64,000 nt of DNA from Chiua virens (GCA_019787685.1 JAHNUO010000003.1:620001-684000), one strand, 5' to 3'; counted from the stretch's first letter, positions 1 through 12,739 are shown. The notes: generated by a model from the sequence alone, not told the origin. Made by a program: numbers and translations.

Positions 1-1073
1 CGTCGTGTGTTGGATCCGTAACAAGGCGTCGCGCGTACGTGCAACTTGAATGTCATCCGAGACACCTGCTGACGTAAGTAATCCATCACTTTGCGATCTT
101 CATCCAAATGGGAACCAAACCAAACCAGCCCACCAAAGCTCGGTCTCGTACCAACAAAAAAAATACCAAGCAGATCACCGCAGTAAAGCAGTCTGCAAAG
201 AAAAAGCACCAGAAATGGTCTAAAGACCGGTCAGAACGCGTCCGGGACGCGCTGAATCGCGATTCTAGGTCTCGTGTATGATGTACGTGATTCAACAAGG
301 GGGCCATCGTGATGGATACTTAGATACCAAGTGATGTGTGGACACTACTGATCGTGTTTTAATAGGCCTTGGAGACGACTGCGGTGCCATCGTCCATTCC
401 TCAGACGGATTCCGTTGTCTTGTTGGAAGAAGGAATGCAGATTCTTGGGAGATAATAACATGGAGATTGTCAATGATTGGCTCTCTCACCTGGCGACATT
501 GAGCGGTTCGAAGTCGGATCATCGGCCAATGATCCTAGCTCAGGTTTCAAAATTCCATTTCTGCCCGACTTTATCCCTTGGTTGAGGGTAGTACTAGGAA
601 CGTTCTCTGTGGATCGTAACTCATGATGCCCTTGCTCTCACAAAAGGTGACCACGAAGAAGTTCTTACGATCATCATCAGTCATGAGTTGTGCTTTCCCG
701 CATAGGCGCGGCTGCTGAGCGAACGGTTACCAACTAGCGCCAGCCGCTGTGGCAGGGGATCCTGCGCAAGAACGAAGCAAAGCCACCCAGAGGTCATAAC
801 GCAGGTAAACATGTTTCTCATTCAAATGTTTTAATGTACGCCTACAAGTATCGGGAATCAACTTCTAGTTTCACTACCCAGCAACAGCACAAGTAATAGC
901 CTTCTCATCTTCGCCTAGCAACACAGTAAGTAGAAAACGCGTAAAGCAAGAAAGAGGGGTTAGGAAAAACATCGGGTCAAATCATATCATAGTCCATACA
1001 CACAACAGATCCGATGAAATAGAAGATGGGGGTCGAAAACAAAAGAGAAAAAAAGTTCGAGTAATCATCCGTC
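1..1073. other. No gene recognised
   Basis: I see no conserved domain, RNA gene or repeat here. The open frames are short (under 80 codons) and lie in several frames, and none resembles a known protein. Part of it is presumably the 3' flank of the minus-strand gene that ends at 1074. The stretch could also hold pieces of a gene that starts outside the window. Confidence 0.4.
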
Positions 1074-4000
1074 TTACATGTCCTCATAGTGTGGCTTGGG
1101 TGAACTGATCGATAGTTTTCCTTGCAGTTTCCGTTGTCGCAAGTTTTTGACTTCCGTATTGATGAGATCACGGAGGCGCTCGAGATCTAGACTACGTTCG
1201 GCCCGTGAGCCCATGAGCACGTTGCGCCAAATACCAGCAGCAGCAACCGAGTTGTCGATGTTAAGTTGCATGGGCCGATGAAGGCGGACCATCTTTTGCA
1301 TCAGGTGGTCAGGGTTTGCGTAGATTGCGCCTGGCCATGCAACTCGGATCGCGAACCACCATCCGAGAGGCTCGACGGGAGTCAGCACGTTTCAAGGGAA
1401 TCACGACGGGGCACTCACTCGGCCGTCAGGGAGTGTCCGCTCGGGGTAAGAATCGTACGTGGTTAATGTACCATCGGGCAAAGAGAATCTGCAAGATCAG
1501 AGTTAGTATGATGGCTCGACGAGAACGGGAGAGTTCGGTGGCTTACCTATGCACGACCCAGTGGTTTGCGTCCGAGCGATGCTTCGCTAGCACAACGATC
1601 AACCGTGGAGCACCTTCAAAGCCAAACGGCGCCCATAGTTCCCTCAGCATTCCGCATGCATCCCCATGACGTCCATTGAACACAGCAGTACTGATGGCAT
1701 CTGCCATGTTGGGAGGGACAAACAATCTATCCACTTTGCCTCCAGGGACATCTGTCATCCGACTCCTGACATAGCGTTTGTACGTTTGCGTTGACCAAAT
1801 GCTCAGGGCGACCTCATCGACTTGTTGTCCTCGAGTAGTGCTCGTAAGCGCTGTATCAATTTCGCTCATTGGCCATATGATAGCCCAATTAAGCAGTCGT
1901 TGATGAATGCGTTGCCACGGCGGCGGGGTCATATCATTAGATTCCTGTCCCGAATTCCATAGTTGCGAATTTTGGGAAGGAACAACATCCCGTCTGTTTC
2001 CCTCTTGTGGAATAGGTGGCAGGGGGGGAGATGGTACTCGGCGCTCGGTATAGTTACCACTATCCGGAATCTCTGGGAGACCGGACTCGGTAAACGCGCC
2101 GTGGCCCTCCTCGTACCCTTCTTGGTCGTCTCGAGCAACTTCCCATGTCTTGTGAGTGACCGCGGACTGACTTCCTCCAGGCTTCACTCTCAATTTGTAA
2201 AGCTCTTCTTCCAGGAATTGTTGTCCAGGAGAATCATCACGATCCGCGTTCAAAAATTCGCGAGTCTCCGTTACCGTCCGTGCTTCGAATCGATGGGTAC
2301 TATTCTCGGCAGTGGTATATTCCTCGTCTGTACAAAGTAATTAACGTTAGAATAACGTTAGAATCAACTTGCTGCTACTTACCAACTATCTCGGTTTCGT
2401 TGGCCTGATACATTGACTCTGCCATCGTGCCCGTCGCCTGCGTGTTGATATTGACAGTTTGCGTACGGGGCGTCTGTCCGTACTGTTCATCACCTTCAGT
2501 GTACTCAGTGTCCCCGCCGCGATACTGCTGACGAGAATCGGTGGATTCCGCATACGATTGCTGGCTGCGCGCAGGTATGGATGCATTGAATGACTGAGGG
2601 ACTCAAGACGTCAAGACGTTCATGCATCTTTATCATTCCATTTATCAATTCCTTGGCCCATTCGGGGGGCTCTTGCTAAAGAAGGATTCAATCTACTGAT
2701 CAATACTGTTCTTGTGAGACTCACCGGAATCGTAGGTTCCCAGTCACCGTCGAGATGGACACTTGGGTCGTGATCATGGAACGACTTACGATACTGTTTG
2801 ATCGACTATATGAAATTAACAGTAAGCATCACGAACGATAAAGAGGTGAACAACTTGTTACCTCAACATCGTACTTCATTCCCAGCTTCTTCACGCGCTG
2901 CCTAACAGCTTTCCGAAGAGCCTTCTTGACGACCTCGTGCGTGCTCAAATCGTCCATTTGGTGGAGAAGGATGCACAGATCCATATCATGAAAGTGAGAG
3001 TTCACAATCTCAGGTTCCAAAGTACTCGGCGCATATGAAGTGCGATCGCCAGCACCACACGCCGCAAGCGCCTGAGCGACCAACTCCTCTTCGGCCGCGT
3101 TCAGGGAGAACGACGGCGAGGGAGAGCGCCGTTGAGTTGGGGTGGCTGCCCCATCTTCATCACTGGGAGCTTGAGAACGAGACTGATGAGACCGTTGGGT
3201 CTGGTGAGTGCGTTGTGTCGTTTGGGTATGATGGGTGCCATGTGTATGGCGCGAAACATGAGAAAGTTTGCTTCCCCCGCCATTGACCTGTGAATGGACC
3301 TGCGAGTGAACCTGCGAAGCCACCTGAGAGCCAACTTGAGAAGCAGCTTTCTGGGTCCGGGCAGCCGCAGCTGAGGCAGCGAAAAGAAGATCCTCGTTCG
3401 TCGGGGCATGACGGTAGGGCGAGAAAGGCCTGCTCTGATGCGAAGGCGACATGCAAGCTACAGGGCTGATCGTCGAGCTACCACGCTTCGACGCTATAGC
3501 TTCATCGTTCATTTGGGCTGCACTGACGACTGAACGGAGCCTTTCGTTCTCCTCAAGGGCTTTGCGCATTGCCTTGTATGGGGCTTGGCTTGGTGAATCA
3601 GAGGGAGATATGCTAGGTGCACGGTGACGCGATCGGGGGGATGTCAGGAGTTGGCTTGTCCGTCCAGACGGACTCAGCATGGTACTAGGTGGTAAAGGTG
3701 GGTAATCGGTAACATCGCGTGACTGGGACTGTGATTTTGAACCGGCACGGGATCTGCGAGAGGGTGACATTGGGGTGACATCAGGAGGAGGGCTCCGTGC
3801 GGTTGGCGCCTTTGTTTGCTTGGGAGGGGAAAGTTAATTCAGGCACTACCGACCGGACGGCAAGAAACATACTCTGCGGGCAGTGACTGTGTCGCGAGAC
3901 TCGCTCTCGGCCACGGAAACTACGGATTTCTGAGATTTATACTGGGCAGCACTCGACTGGGAGCGTGTCTGCGATTTTGAACCACTCGGGGTCGAAGGCG

Positions 4001-4738
4001 GCTCAACGTTGATTTGCAGCGGTACGGTGACTGGAGACGCCACTGACGTCGGGAGGGGAACTCTAACGCCGGTGAACGCGGTACCATTTACTTGGGACTA
4101 GTGAAGGTATGACATCAGTATGGCGTTTGTACGAGGTATAAGAGGAGCAAAGTCAAGGATATCGGAACGTACTTCCCATGCGTTCCCCCATGGAGGACCA
4201 CCATTGTGAGGAGCATGATCTGGGAGAGGGCCAAAGTTGCCAAAGGAAGGACCAGAGTCAAACGATTCATAGTGAGGACCTGGCGGATCATGACGACTAG
4301 GTTCACGATGCTATGGGCGTGTCGTTGAGCATGGTGCGAGCAACGGAGAAAGGTACTCACGACGCCTGAACGCGCACCGACAGAGAGTTCTGTTTTGCGG
4401 CCATCTTGCACGTTTGAATCTACGTCATTGAACTCCTGATCGTGCTCGAGAGCACTAAGCTTAGAAGAGGGAAGGGGGAGGTTTGGAAAACCCGACGAGT
4501 TTGGAGAACCGATCGATTGTGATTCTCGGAGACCCTCGAGGTAGAGGAGAACTTTCGGTGAAGGATCAAAAGGTGTAGCCAGTGTGAATGATGAAAAGTA
4601 TACCTTTCTCGTTGGGAGCTGCGAGAGAAGAGGTGTGAGTGCCCGAAGGAAGAACATGGCGGTGAGATAGATACCTGGAGTGCTTGAACGGAGCAAGATT
4701 GGTCTGAGAGAGTCTGAAGTAGCGTCTGCGAAAGACAT
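1074..4738 (-). CDS. Large Ser/Pro/Gln-rich protein with possible Ulp1-like C-terminal domain
   Basis: One multi-exon gene can be threaded from the ATG at 4738 to the TGA at 1074. I could follow phase-consistent joins at about 4670, 4610, 4330, 4150, 3870, 1540 and 1390, all with GT-AG introns near 50 bases; the joins between 2829 and 2253 are less certain. The N-terminal two thirds are low complexity: SRSQSQ, a QV-S-QVHSQVHSQV run and TQTTQRTHQTQ, with acidic patches. The last 250 residues look globular. They carry NHWVVH, then TTYDSYP about 15 residues later, then PMQLNIDN. The spacing recalls the His, Asp and oxyanion Gln of Ulp1/C48 cysteine proteases, but the DCG motif with the catalytic Cys is not seen, so if related it is probably inactive. 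No function is known. The gene follows YSH1 on the same strand with a gap of about 100 bases. Confidence 0.6.
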
Positions 4739-4841
4739 GGAGAGAGAGTGAGATCGTCAATGTCATGTTCATATTCAAATCTTTCATTGTCCCCCACGTC
4801 GAACACAAACATACCAAAACAGTACGTATTCTATTTGTACA

Positions 4842-7430
4842 CTACACTTTGCACAGCGCAACAACAGTCCTATCAGCCATCTCGACCACCGACACCACCC
4901 GCTCTCTAAGCGTCTCGTTGACACAACTCACCGAACCTAACCCCATATCGACGCGCACTTGCTCTCCATCAATGCGTACAGTCAAGACAGACGCGTCCAT
5001 CTGCACTTCCACCTCACCAAAATGTAGCTTCCAAGAACCACGCGATATGCTCATACCGCGCAGTTGCCGACCTCTCGGCGTGGACATGTGGTGATGTCAC
5101 TAGAAAGTGCATATCATCAATACACCTGAATACATCACCGGAACAAAAATCTTACGTTTGACCGTTGCCGGACTCTTGTCTATACCGGTCAACAGAGCTA
5201 GCGTCGCATCAGCGATCATGTCATTCTCGGCACTGGACGCCCATTCGAACGTCACCTCGTGCTCGGCCGTGTGCGTCACGTCCACCACGTTCATGACCTT
5301 GATTACCATCAGCGAGCGTGCACGTTGCATTCACTGGACGTACCCTCATCGTGTTGATCCCCCGATCTTCAACTCTTCCAAACATTCCCTCGAGATGCCA
5401 TCGCACCAATTCCCAACCAACCCCCATCACGAGCCTCTGTTTTTGCATTATGACAGGGACGGTCAACTCGGTCAACTCGTGTATGTCCTGTGCATCAAGC
5501 AGGGTATAGGAGCAGTCTTTTGCAATGACCATACCAGACAAGATGTCCCCTTCCTCTGGCACATTGTCAGCAAGCCTACCGATGACCTAGCGTGGTGTTC
5601 ATCTTCCGGAACGCGGCAGAATCAATGTCGAAACTTACTTGAGCAATAAGCTCTTGTCGGATCGAGAGCTCCAATGTTTCGAGATTTCCTGGAGCATAGA
5701 CCTTACAGTTGATACTCTGGTCTTTGAACCGACTTTCCACAGCTGCGTGCAAGCGACCCATGGTGGCTTTCTCCCCATGAACTAGAATCTAACATAATGC
5801 GTCACTCCATTGTTCCCCGACAAGAGAAATCGACTTGCCACATGCTCCGCGCCGATACGCTCAATGAATGCCAAGTTTTGTGATCCGTCGACGTGGGCGC
5901 TGAAGGACACGCTGTCGACAGACATTCTGCGTGGGATCGGCACCCCTTTCAACGACAAAATTTCATTGGGTTCGTTGACGATGCTCTGTGAATCACCGGT
6001 GAGATGGGGAATCCAGAGCGATCACTCGAATAGTGTAGAAGAATGTACATTGTATTACGAGTAACATACACGTTCTAACTAGACCTTTACGACTACGAAG
6101 ATGACTTACCTTGGCCAAAGTACCTTCAATAGCGTATCCAGTGATGATGAGACCGTTGCGAGAGTCCGGAGCCCAGAGTTCGAGCAGTTCTCGGCTGCTA
6201 CCAGAATCCATAAATCCCGGGCTTGCAAGTACGACGCATGGAGGTCCTTGAGCAATCTTCCGCACCCAGCCCCGCTGCAAGGATACACTGGAAACATGTC
6301 TGCGAAAAATCAATGCGACGGTACACGATCCACTGCAAGAGACTCACTTGAACACAAATGGATTGTCCCGCTTTGCAAGCCGCGATCGAATCTCGTCGTT
6401 CATCGTATGGATATGTGCCTGATACACCGTCATACACTTGCGTGCCAAACTCGACGTGTAATACACCGGCACGGCCTGCAACTCGGGATGTACGTCCCAA
6501 TATGCCTCCAAGATCAGTAGCAGCTCTTGTGCCGCCCCGAGCGCAAAGACGGGTAACAGCACGTGTCCCCCGCGCTGAATGATCGTGTGCACGCACGTCG
6601 TCAAGCGACGCTCCTTCTCCGCCCTCGACTCAAAGGTGTGCACGCCGTGGGTGCTTTCGACGACGAGTACGTCGGGTCGGATGGAGGGGATCTCCGCCTT
6701 AACCAGGTGGTGGTCGTCCTCGCGAGAATAGTCGCCCGTGTACACGATTTTGAGTCCAAGAATATTGATCATGTACATGCAGGCGCCAAGAACATGTCCT
6801 GCGTGATAGGGAATGAACGAAATACCAGGGCATGGCGAGATCTGCTGGTGTACGGATACTGGCGCGATGGCGGATAACGACTGGGAAACCTCGGCAAGCG
6901 TGAAGAGACTCCCGAAGGAAGATAGACTTGAAACGCTCGGTCAGGAAGGGGCAAGTAGGAAAACGAATGATAACGCACTTGGAAGAAAGAAGGTCCTGCA
7001 TCACCAGTTTGTACACCGCCTTGGTGGGATGAGTCATGTAGATCTTGCCATCTCCTTGTCTGAAATTAGTCTGCGGACAGTCACATCAGTAAGCTAACAG
7101 ACATTAGATGCGGGTCTGGGCCACTCGACCTTCTCTGTGATGTATGTCAATGCGCCGACATGGTCGAGGTGAAAACTAGAGAGAGAGAGAGAGATCCTGG
7201 AGCAACCAAAACGAAACAAACGCCCGACGTACTGCGTAATCAATATCAGGTCGACCGTGCTCCAGTCAAGGTGGTCCACAAAAGGAAGAGCGGCCATGCC
7301 AGAGTGACCAGGGTGTATACCTGCATCGCAAACGACAGTCTTGCCTCGATATTCAAGCACGACACAGGATCTGCCGACTTCCTGACCAGCACCAAGGGGC
7401 GTCAGTCGCAATATAGGTCCGTCTGACATG
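4842..7430 (-). CDS. YSH1: Cleavage/polyadenylation endonuclease YSH1 (CPSF-73)
   Basis: Zinc-dependent endoribonuclease that cuts pre-mRNA before poly(A) addition, in the nuclear CPF/CPSF complex. It starts [20 protein letters not shown] at 7430. The metallo-beta-lactamase signature HFHLDH is restored when the intron at about 7230-7175 is removed (CA + T gives the first His). Next come [21 protein letters not shown], the beta-CASP segment [19 protein letters not shown], then ASPGFMDSG and the C-terminal YSH1 region ([18 protein letters not shown], and an exon ending ALCKV at 4842). At least eight exons are separated by short GT-AG introns, and all core motifs are present, so it looks functional. 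A partial copy of its second and third exons, with intron sequence, lies at about 42990-43340. Confidence 0.93.
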
Positions 7431-8532
7431 CTTATAAAACCTCCAAGTCTCACAACTTATTAGTCAAGGAGAATAGAAAAGAATGAGATTTGTGACCTAA
7501 CGGTGTCGGGTCAAGAGGGGTCGGCAATTGCCGTCTGGCAGCCTCCGAGTGGCAGTAGGACTTATCGGACTTTGAATTCTTTGTCACGTGGCGGAAATTT
7601 CTTGCGGAGTTCGGAATGACTTACCATAAAATTGTACCCCATTATAATGCCTGATCATGCAAATTCAAAACAATTATTACCTTGCTTGGCAAGGTTTCTG
7701 TCACCCCCATAATTTGTGAGAAAATGCAGCCATGTAACAATTGTGACACAACAAGGTGACAAGCTATGTCAATACTTGTCAAGACAAGACATTTCCATTC
7801 TAGCATCAGTAAATCACATTCTACTCTAGAGTGCTCTAGAGTGCTGTCAAACAATCATATTTGCACAGTGAGGTCCATGGTGGCTATTCATTGCTAGTGA
7901 AGCATTTGGTTTGCATGACTATGAACTACTATGAGAGTTCTTCAAACATACAAACAAATCCATTTGCCAGCACTACTGAGTACCTGCCACCAATATAGAG
8001 TACACACACAATTATGAATTCCTATGAGAGTTATTTGCACATACAAACAAATCTGTTTGTCAGCACTGTTGAGTACTGGCCAGTAATCTAGAGTACCAAT
8101 GTGATTACCAGGCACTTCAAATTTCACATTCAGGAGATGAATCAAATCAAAAACAATCAATGCTTGCACACTAGTAGCTACTAGTAATAGATACATCAGT
8201 GGAAGCACCTTATCATTGTTGAAAGTCTAGGCTTACCACACAAGCAAAGTCATGTCTAGGGTCATGAAACCTGTGTCAGATGGCTTCATTTGATGTAAAG
8301 ATTGCTCTGTCAAAATCTGAGAACAAGTTTATAGGCAGATTATTTTGTCTACTTTCTGTCCAGACTAGACAGACCAAGGGTTGTTTTGCTGATGTAGCAC
8401 AGCTCCCATTAGACAACTCATGCATAGCACAACTTGGCTGTAGCCTGCACAAGAAAAATAAAAAAAAACTTCTGCCAGTAGAAGAAAATGTCTGAAAAAT
8501 TCCACTGGAACCTCAGCTAATATAACACAATA
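7431..8532. other. Intergenic, CpG-poor decayed DNA
   Basis: The first 200 bases are the upstream region of YSH1. From about 7600 the sequence becomes AT-rich and almost free of CG dinucleotides. No gene is visible. It contains the small tandem repeat at 7921-8095 and ends at the Tc1 insertion. Confidence 0.5.
7921..8095. repeat. Two diverged tandem units of about 92 bp
   Basis: Two copies follow each other. Each has a TATGAGAGTT core, then ACATACAAACAAAT, then GTCAGCACT or GCCAGCACT, and ends in AGAGTAC. They differ by scattered substitutions, so this is an old duplication. Confidence 0.6.
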
Positions 8533-8746
8533 CAGTGGGCAACAAAACCATTCCAATAACTAACTCTGACGCAGTGCGCGAAGCGCACTGCAAACACCTG
8601 TGGGAATCTCACTTAGTTGTAGTAGGACCAAATGATGTACAAGCCCTTGGCTACAAATCAGTCCCTGAGTCATGTGATTTGGCCCAGGTGTGGTGGAGAT
8701 ATGACCATTTTAAATCACTCATGTCATTGGAACAGTTTTGTTGCTG
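8533..8746 (+). repeat. Left terminal inverted repeat of Tc1 element
   Basis: 214 bp, closely matched by the reverse complement of 9910-10123. It contains a perfect hairpin of nine-base arms at 8571-8591 (GCAGTGCGC, three-base loop, GCGCACTGC), which is largely kept in the right repeat. Confidence 0.9.
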
Positions 8747-8874
8747 TCATATTGAAACACAGAACTCATATGTTGCACTGGGATATTATGTCAGCATTGA
8801 GTCATGTGATGGATAATCAGTTCAACAAGATATAAACACAGCCAAACACCATTCCTTTTACCACTTATTTTACC

Positions 8875-9890
8875 ATGAAATCCCTTTCCACTGATTAAAT
8901 CAACCAAGTTATTGCTTTCTTGGAATTGGGTCAAACAACTTGTCAGATCTCCACTTCTACTGGATTCAGTAACTCTATCATCAGTTGTCTTTGCACTGAA
9001 CACTGTCCCAACCTTCCCAAAGCCACTGGTGGTCATCCATCCATCATTTCTCCCACTGATATACGACATGCCATTTGACTTCTTGGTACTGGAAAGGCTG
9101 AAAATGCTGTTCAGGTCACCAAGACTCTTCAGGATGTCAAGAACCATCCCATCTCTCCCCAGACCATCCATCGTCACTTGAAGAAAGCTGGTATGAAGGC
9201 TGTAGTAAAGAAGAAACACCCTCTTCTTCCCAAGCACCATAGGAGGGGAAGATTAGATTTTGCTTTAAGCCATCAGGACTGGACTGTGGATGATTGGAAG
9301 CAAGTTATATGGTCAGATGAGACCAAGATTAATTGCATTGGGTCAGATGGTAGGAAATGGGCATGGAAAAGCCAGGAGAGGGCCTCAGTGATAGACTTGT
9401 GGAGGGTACAGTCAAGTTTGGAGGAGGATCAGTCATGTTATGGGGTTGTATGACCTGGGAAGGTGTTGGCATGGCTTGTAGGATTGATGGTAAGATGGAT
9501 GCTAACCTTTATGTGCAGATTTTGGAGGATGAACTCTAAAAAACCCTTGTGGATTATGGATTTACCCCAGAGGACATTATTTTCCAGCAGGATAATGACC
9601 CCAAACATACCAGTAGGAGGGCCAAGGAGTGGTTGAAAGAGCATGGATATGAGGTCATGGTATGGCCTGCTCAGTCTCCAGACCTTAACCCCATAGAACA
9701 TCTATGGTTTCTCCTCAAAAGAAGGCTTGCAGAATATCCTGAGCCAGCCAAGGGGGTATTGGAACTTTAGGAGAGGATTCAGGAAGAGTGGTACAAGATT
9801 GAGGTTGGGGAGTGTCAGAGATTGATTGAGAACATGCCTAGAAGGGTTCAGGAGGTCATCAAGGCCAAAGGAGGACATACTTCATACTAA
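8875..9890 (+). pseudogene. Tc1 transposase, broken
   Basis: A DDE transposase that would cut and rejoin the element ends. The frame runs from the ATG at 8875 to a stop at 9888. Recognisable parts are an HTH region (about 8900-9180), VIWSDETKI with the first Asp, [21 protein letters not shown] with the second Asp, and [11 protein letters not shown] with the Glu. There are 34 residues between the last two (DD34E). Breaks: a stop seven codons after the ATG, a frameshift near 9365, TAA at 9537-9539 and TAG at 9768-9770. Not functional. Confidence 0.88.
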
Positions 9891-9909
9891 TTTGCAATAC
9901 CCCTAATAT

Positions 9910-10123
9910 CAGCAACAAAACTGTTCCAATGACATGAGTGATTTAAAATGGTCATATCTCCACCACACCTGGGCCAAATCACATGACCCAGGGACTGATT
10001 TGTAGCCAAGGGCTTGTACATCATTTGGTCCTACTACTACTAAGTGAGATTCCCACAGGTGTTTGCAGTGCGCTTTGTGCACTGCGTCAGGGTTAGTTAT
10101 TGGAACGGTTTTGTTGCTCACTG
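9910..10123 (-). repeat. Right terminal inverted repeat of Tc1 element
   Basis: Reverse complement of the left repeat with a small number of substitutions. It starts CAGCAACAAAACTG and ends TTGCTCACTG, followed by the TA duplication. Confidence 0.9.
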
Positions 10124-10916
10124 TACTTAAGTGATCATGTTGTTCAATGTGCATGTTGATTTGCTGAAGTGAAGCCCTAACCAGTCAGATAATCAGTGAA
10201 AACTGCAAGCCCACAATGATAAGACTTACCATTCTTCCTCACCCCACTGCAACAATTGTTCCTATAACCAGGGACTGTGATACATGTGCTTGAGAACTTG
10301 GTCTACCATCAACAGTACACAGCAGTAAACAGACAAGTATCCTTTGCTGGAAAATTGTGGGATTGACCTGCTCATGCCACTTTGAGCAAAACCATCAAGC
10401 ATGCAGTTGTGCTGGAAGAAATCATTAGCAGCTGGGAAGAAAAACAATGAAATCTTTACTATAGCCATGATGAGGGCCAAGCAACACACAGGAATTGAAT
10501 TTTGAAACAGGTTGGGATGTTTGCCCACAATACAATACTAGGAACCCATATATATAAAAGAATTCAATGAGCATTTGTTTTAATACTGGATGAGCAAAGT
10601 TCTTTGTTCTCCCCTAAGCTGTGATGTCAGTCATACAAATGACAAGTGAGTGAGAGGATAAAAGGAAGGACAGGAGATACATTTTTGTCATGCCCATCTT
10701 GCAGGGAAAGAGACCTGTCAAGAAGGTTCATGGCCTTGGTTCTAATCCACTGTGCCCTGTCTTCTGAGTCTAGAGGGGGGATGAGACTGTATGTGGATGA
10801 GATGATGGTAATGGTGACACTTTTTAGCTCTGATTGCCACATAACAATGTCAGCAAGAAGCTAAGGTCTATGAGCAGATATTTGTCACAGTCAGAATAAT
10901 AAAGGGCATACAAATG
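10124..10916. other. CpG-poor intergenic DNA
   Basis: About 800 bases between the Tc1 element and the first solo LTR. Nothing recognisable. TG/CA-rich and CG-poor like the rest of this repeat block. Confidence 0.45.
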
Positions 10917-11505
10917 TGTTAGAGACCATGCAACTCAGAGGTAGCCAACTCTGGATCTCCAGAGTTGTAGCATCAGATGGGACTTGGCTTCACTGTATGT
11001 GTGGTATGCCCTTGTCACAGTCTGTCCCTGTATTTTGGATGTACAGAGAATAGAGGTAGATGTAAGACTCAACACATAAAGTGGAGTCGAGCGGAGTGAA
11101 GACTGTCAAGGACTTCTTGGAGTGTTCAGAGTGAGTCATACAAATAAACTAATATTCAGACTGAAGTTACAATCAAAGTAACTACAGTTTATATACTTGG
11201 AGAAAACATAATAATTAGTCATGGAGTAAGGAGATGAATAATACAGAGAAATGGAGAATGACTAATTCTGAGTAAGATGGGAGATTGGGAAACTACATAG
11301 CTGGAGGTAAGTTGGGTACTGAGGAAGCCAGAGCTGTGCTCATAAGTGAGACACAGGTTATGTACTAAAACAAAAGAGGAAACATATATACATAACAGAG
11401 GTCCAGGGTCACGGAGTTGTGTCCTGAGGGAGATTGACCCAGAGTTCATGTCTAAGAGAATTGGAGTTATATCTGGAGGAACGGAGAATGGAGCAGTATA
11501 TGTCA
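10917..11505 (-). mobile_element. Solo LTR A, Ty3-A-like family
   Basis: A 589-bp LTR that, read on the plus strand, starts TGTTAGAGACC and ends TATGTCA. Flanks AAATG and ATATG match at four of five bases and could be a decayed target duplication. The LTR sense strand is minus. It keeps the TTTATATA box and the AATATTCAGACT start block seen in Ty3-A. CpG content is low, so it is older than Ty3-A. Confidence 0.8.
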
Positions 11506-11539
11506 ATATGATCACAGCCATGTTGATTTGCTGGTCTGG

Positions 11540-12713
11540 TGTTAGAGACCATGCGACTCAGAGGTAGCCAACTCCAGATCTCCGGAGTTGTAGCATCAGA
11601 TGGGACTTGGCTTCACCATATGTGGTGCACCCTTGTCACAGTCTGTCCCTATATTTTGGATGTGTGGAGAACGGAGGTAGATATAAGACTCAACACATAA
11701 AGTGGAGTCGAGCGGAGTAAAGACCGTCAAGGTCTTATGGAGTGTTCGGAGTGAGTCATACAAATAAACTAATATTCAGACTAAGGGTACACAGTTGGGG
11801 TACTACAGTTTATATACTCGGAGTGGAGTGAAGATTAGTAACAGAGTTGGTAAGAACTGAGTAAGACAGAAGATCGGGAAACTACATAGCCGGAGGTAAG
11901 TCGGGTACTGAGAAAGCTGGAGCTGTGCTCATAAGCGAGACACAGGTTATGTACTAAAATAAAAGAGGAAACATATATACGTTGAAGGTTCTGAATCCCG
12001 GCTGTAGTGCAATACTCAGGGGGATTGAAAGAATAGAAAAGAGGGTGAAGGAATGCGATTCTGTTCGACCCAGGGACAACACTGAGTTGGTGAATGACGA
12101 ATAATGGTTATTGAGTAGTCTGAGATGAATCTGGGGCGAATCCGGATTAAAACGGATAGAAAGGCGGACATGGCAGTCCGAATCTGGATCGATAAAACAC
12201 GAGGAGAGCAAGAGAAAATGAATGTCGACCGAAAACGATGTGAGACAGATGCGCACGGGCAAAAGCTACTGTATTTTGTCAATACAGTGAATTTATAGTC
12301 CTCGGGAATACCCTCAGACTTGTCCTAAGTAAGGATAATAATAAAAAAAGAAGGTTTCGTATGGTATAAAGTTCGAGAGGCACCCGAACGTCCCTGCAAG
12401 GGCTGCGTGACGTGGTCTAGCCAATGCTAAGTATGAATAAGGAGCATTGAAAATAAAATAAAAGAGTCCGAGGCAAAATGGGCGCGGATACAGCAATCTG
12501 GATGAGTTCGCACAAGCAGACAGATCGGGATCAGGATCGGGTGATGACAGGGTGCGGAAATGTGCTATGCGAGCACAGGGAATACCTATTCCCTACAACG
12601 TAATGGAGGTCCAGGGTTGCAGAGTTGCGTTCTGAGGGTGATCGACCCAGAGTTATCATCTAAGAGATACGGAGTTATATCTGGAGGAACGGAGAACGGA
12701 GCAGTATATGACA
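11540..12713 (-). mobile_element. Solo LTR B, Ty3-A-like family, split by an insert
   Basis: Starts TGTTAGAGACC, ends TATGACA, and is flanked on both sides by TCTGG, a perfect 5-bp target duplication (11535-11539 and 12714-12718). It is interrupted at 11983-12597 by another LTR-like element. Without the insert it is about 560 bp, close to the 569 bp of the Ty3-A LTR. Sense strand minus. Confidence 0.85.
11983..12597. mobile_element. Nested LTR-like insert in solo LTR B
   Basis: 615 bp starting TGAAGGTTC and ending CCCTACA, flanked by ACGT on both sides (11979-11982 and 12598-12601). TG...CA ends plus a short duplication fit a solo LTR of a different family. It has no coding capacity. Orientation cannot be decided. 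Confidence 0.65.
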
Positions 12714-12739
12714 TCTGGCCAGTAAGCTTTGGGGGTGTC

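Larger units (their letters stand above)
8533..10123 (+). mobile_element. Tc1-type DNA transposon, inactive, TA target duplication
   Basis: A 1591-bp element bounded by TA on both sides (8531-8532 and 10124-10125). The termini are CAGTGGGCAACAAAACC and the inverse of CAGTGAGCAACAAAACC. Its terminal inverted repeats are unusually long, 214 bp each. Inside is one degenerate transposase reading frame on the plus strand. The element is typical of the Tc1 branch of the Tc1/mariner superfamily by its DD34E spacing and TA target. It is dead because of stops and a frameshift. Confidence 0.9.

Noticed and set aside
480..540. TTCGAA tract resembling a tRNA T-loop
   Set aside because: The flanking bases do not form T-arm or acceptor stems and no D-arm or anticodon arm precedes it.
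6101..6877. Plus-strand open frames of 100-140 codons
   Set aside because: They are antisense to conserved YSH1 exons and have no independent support.
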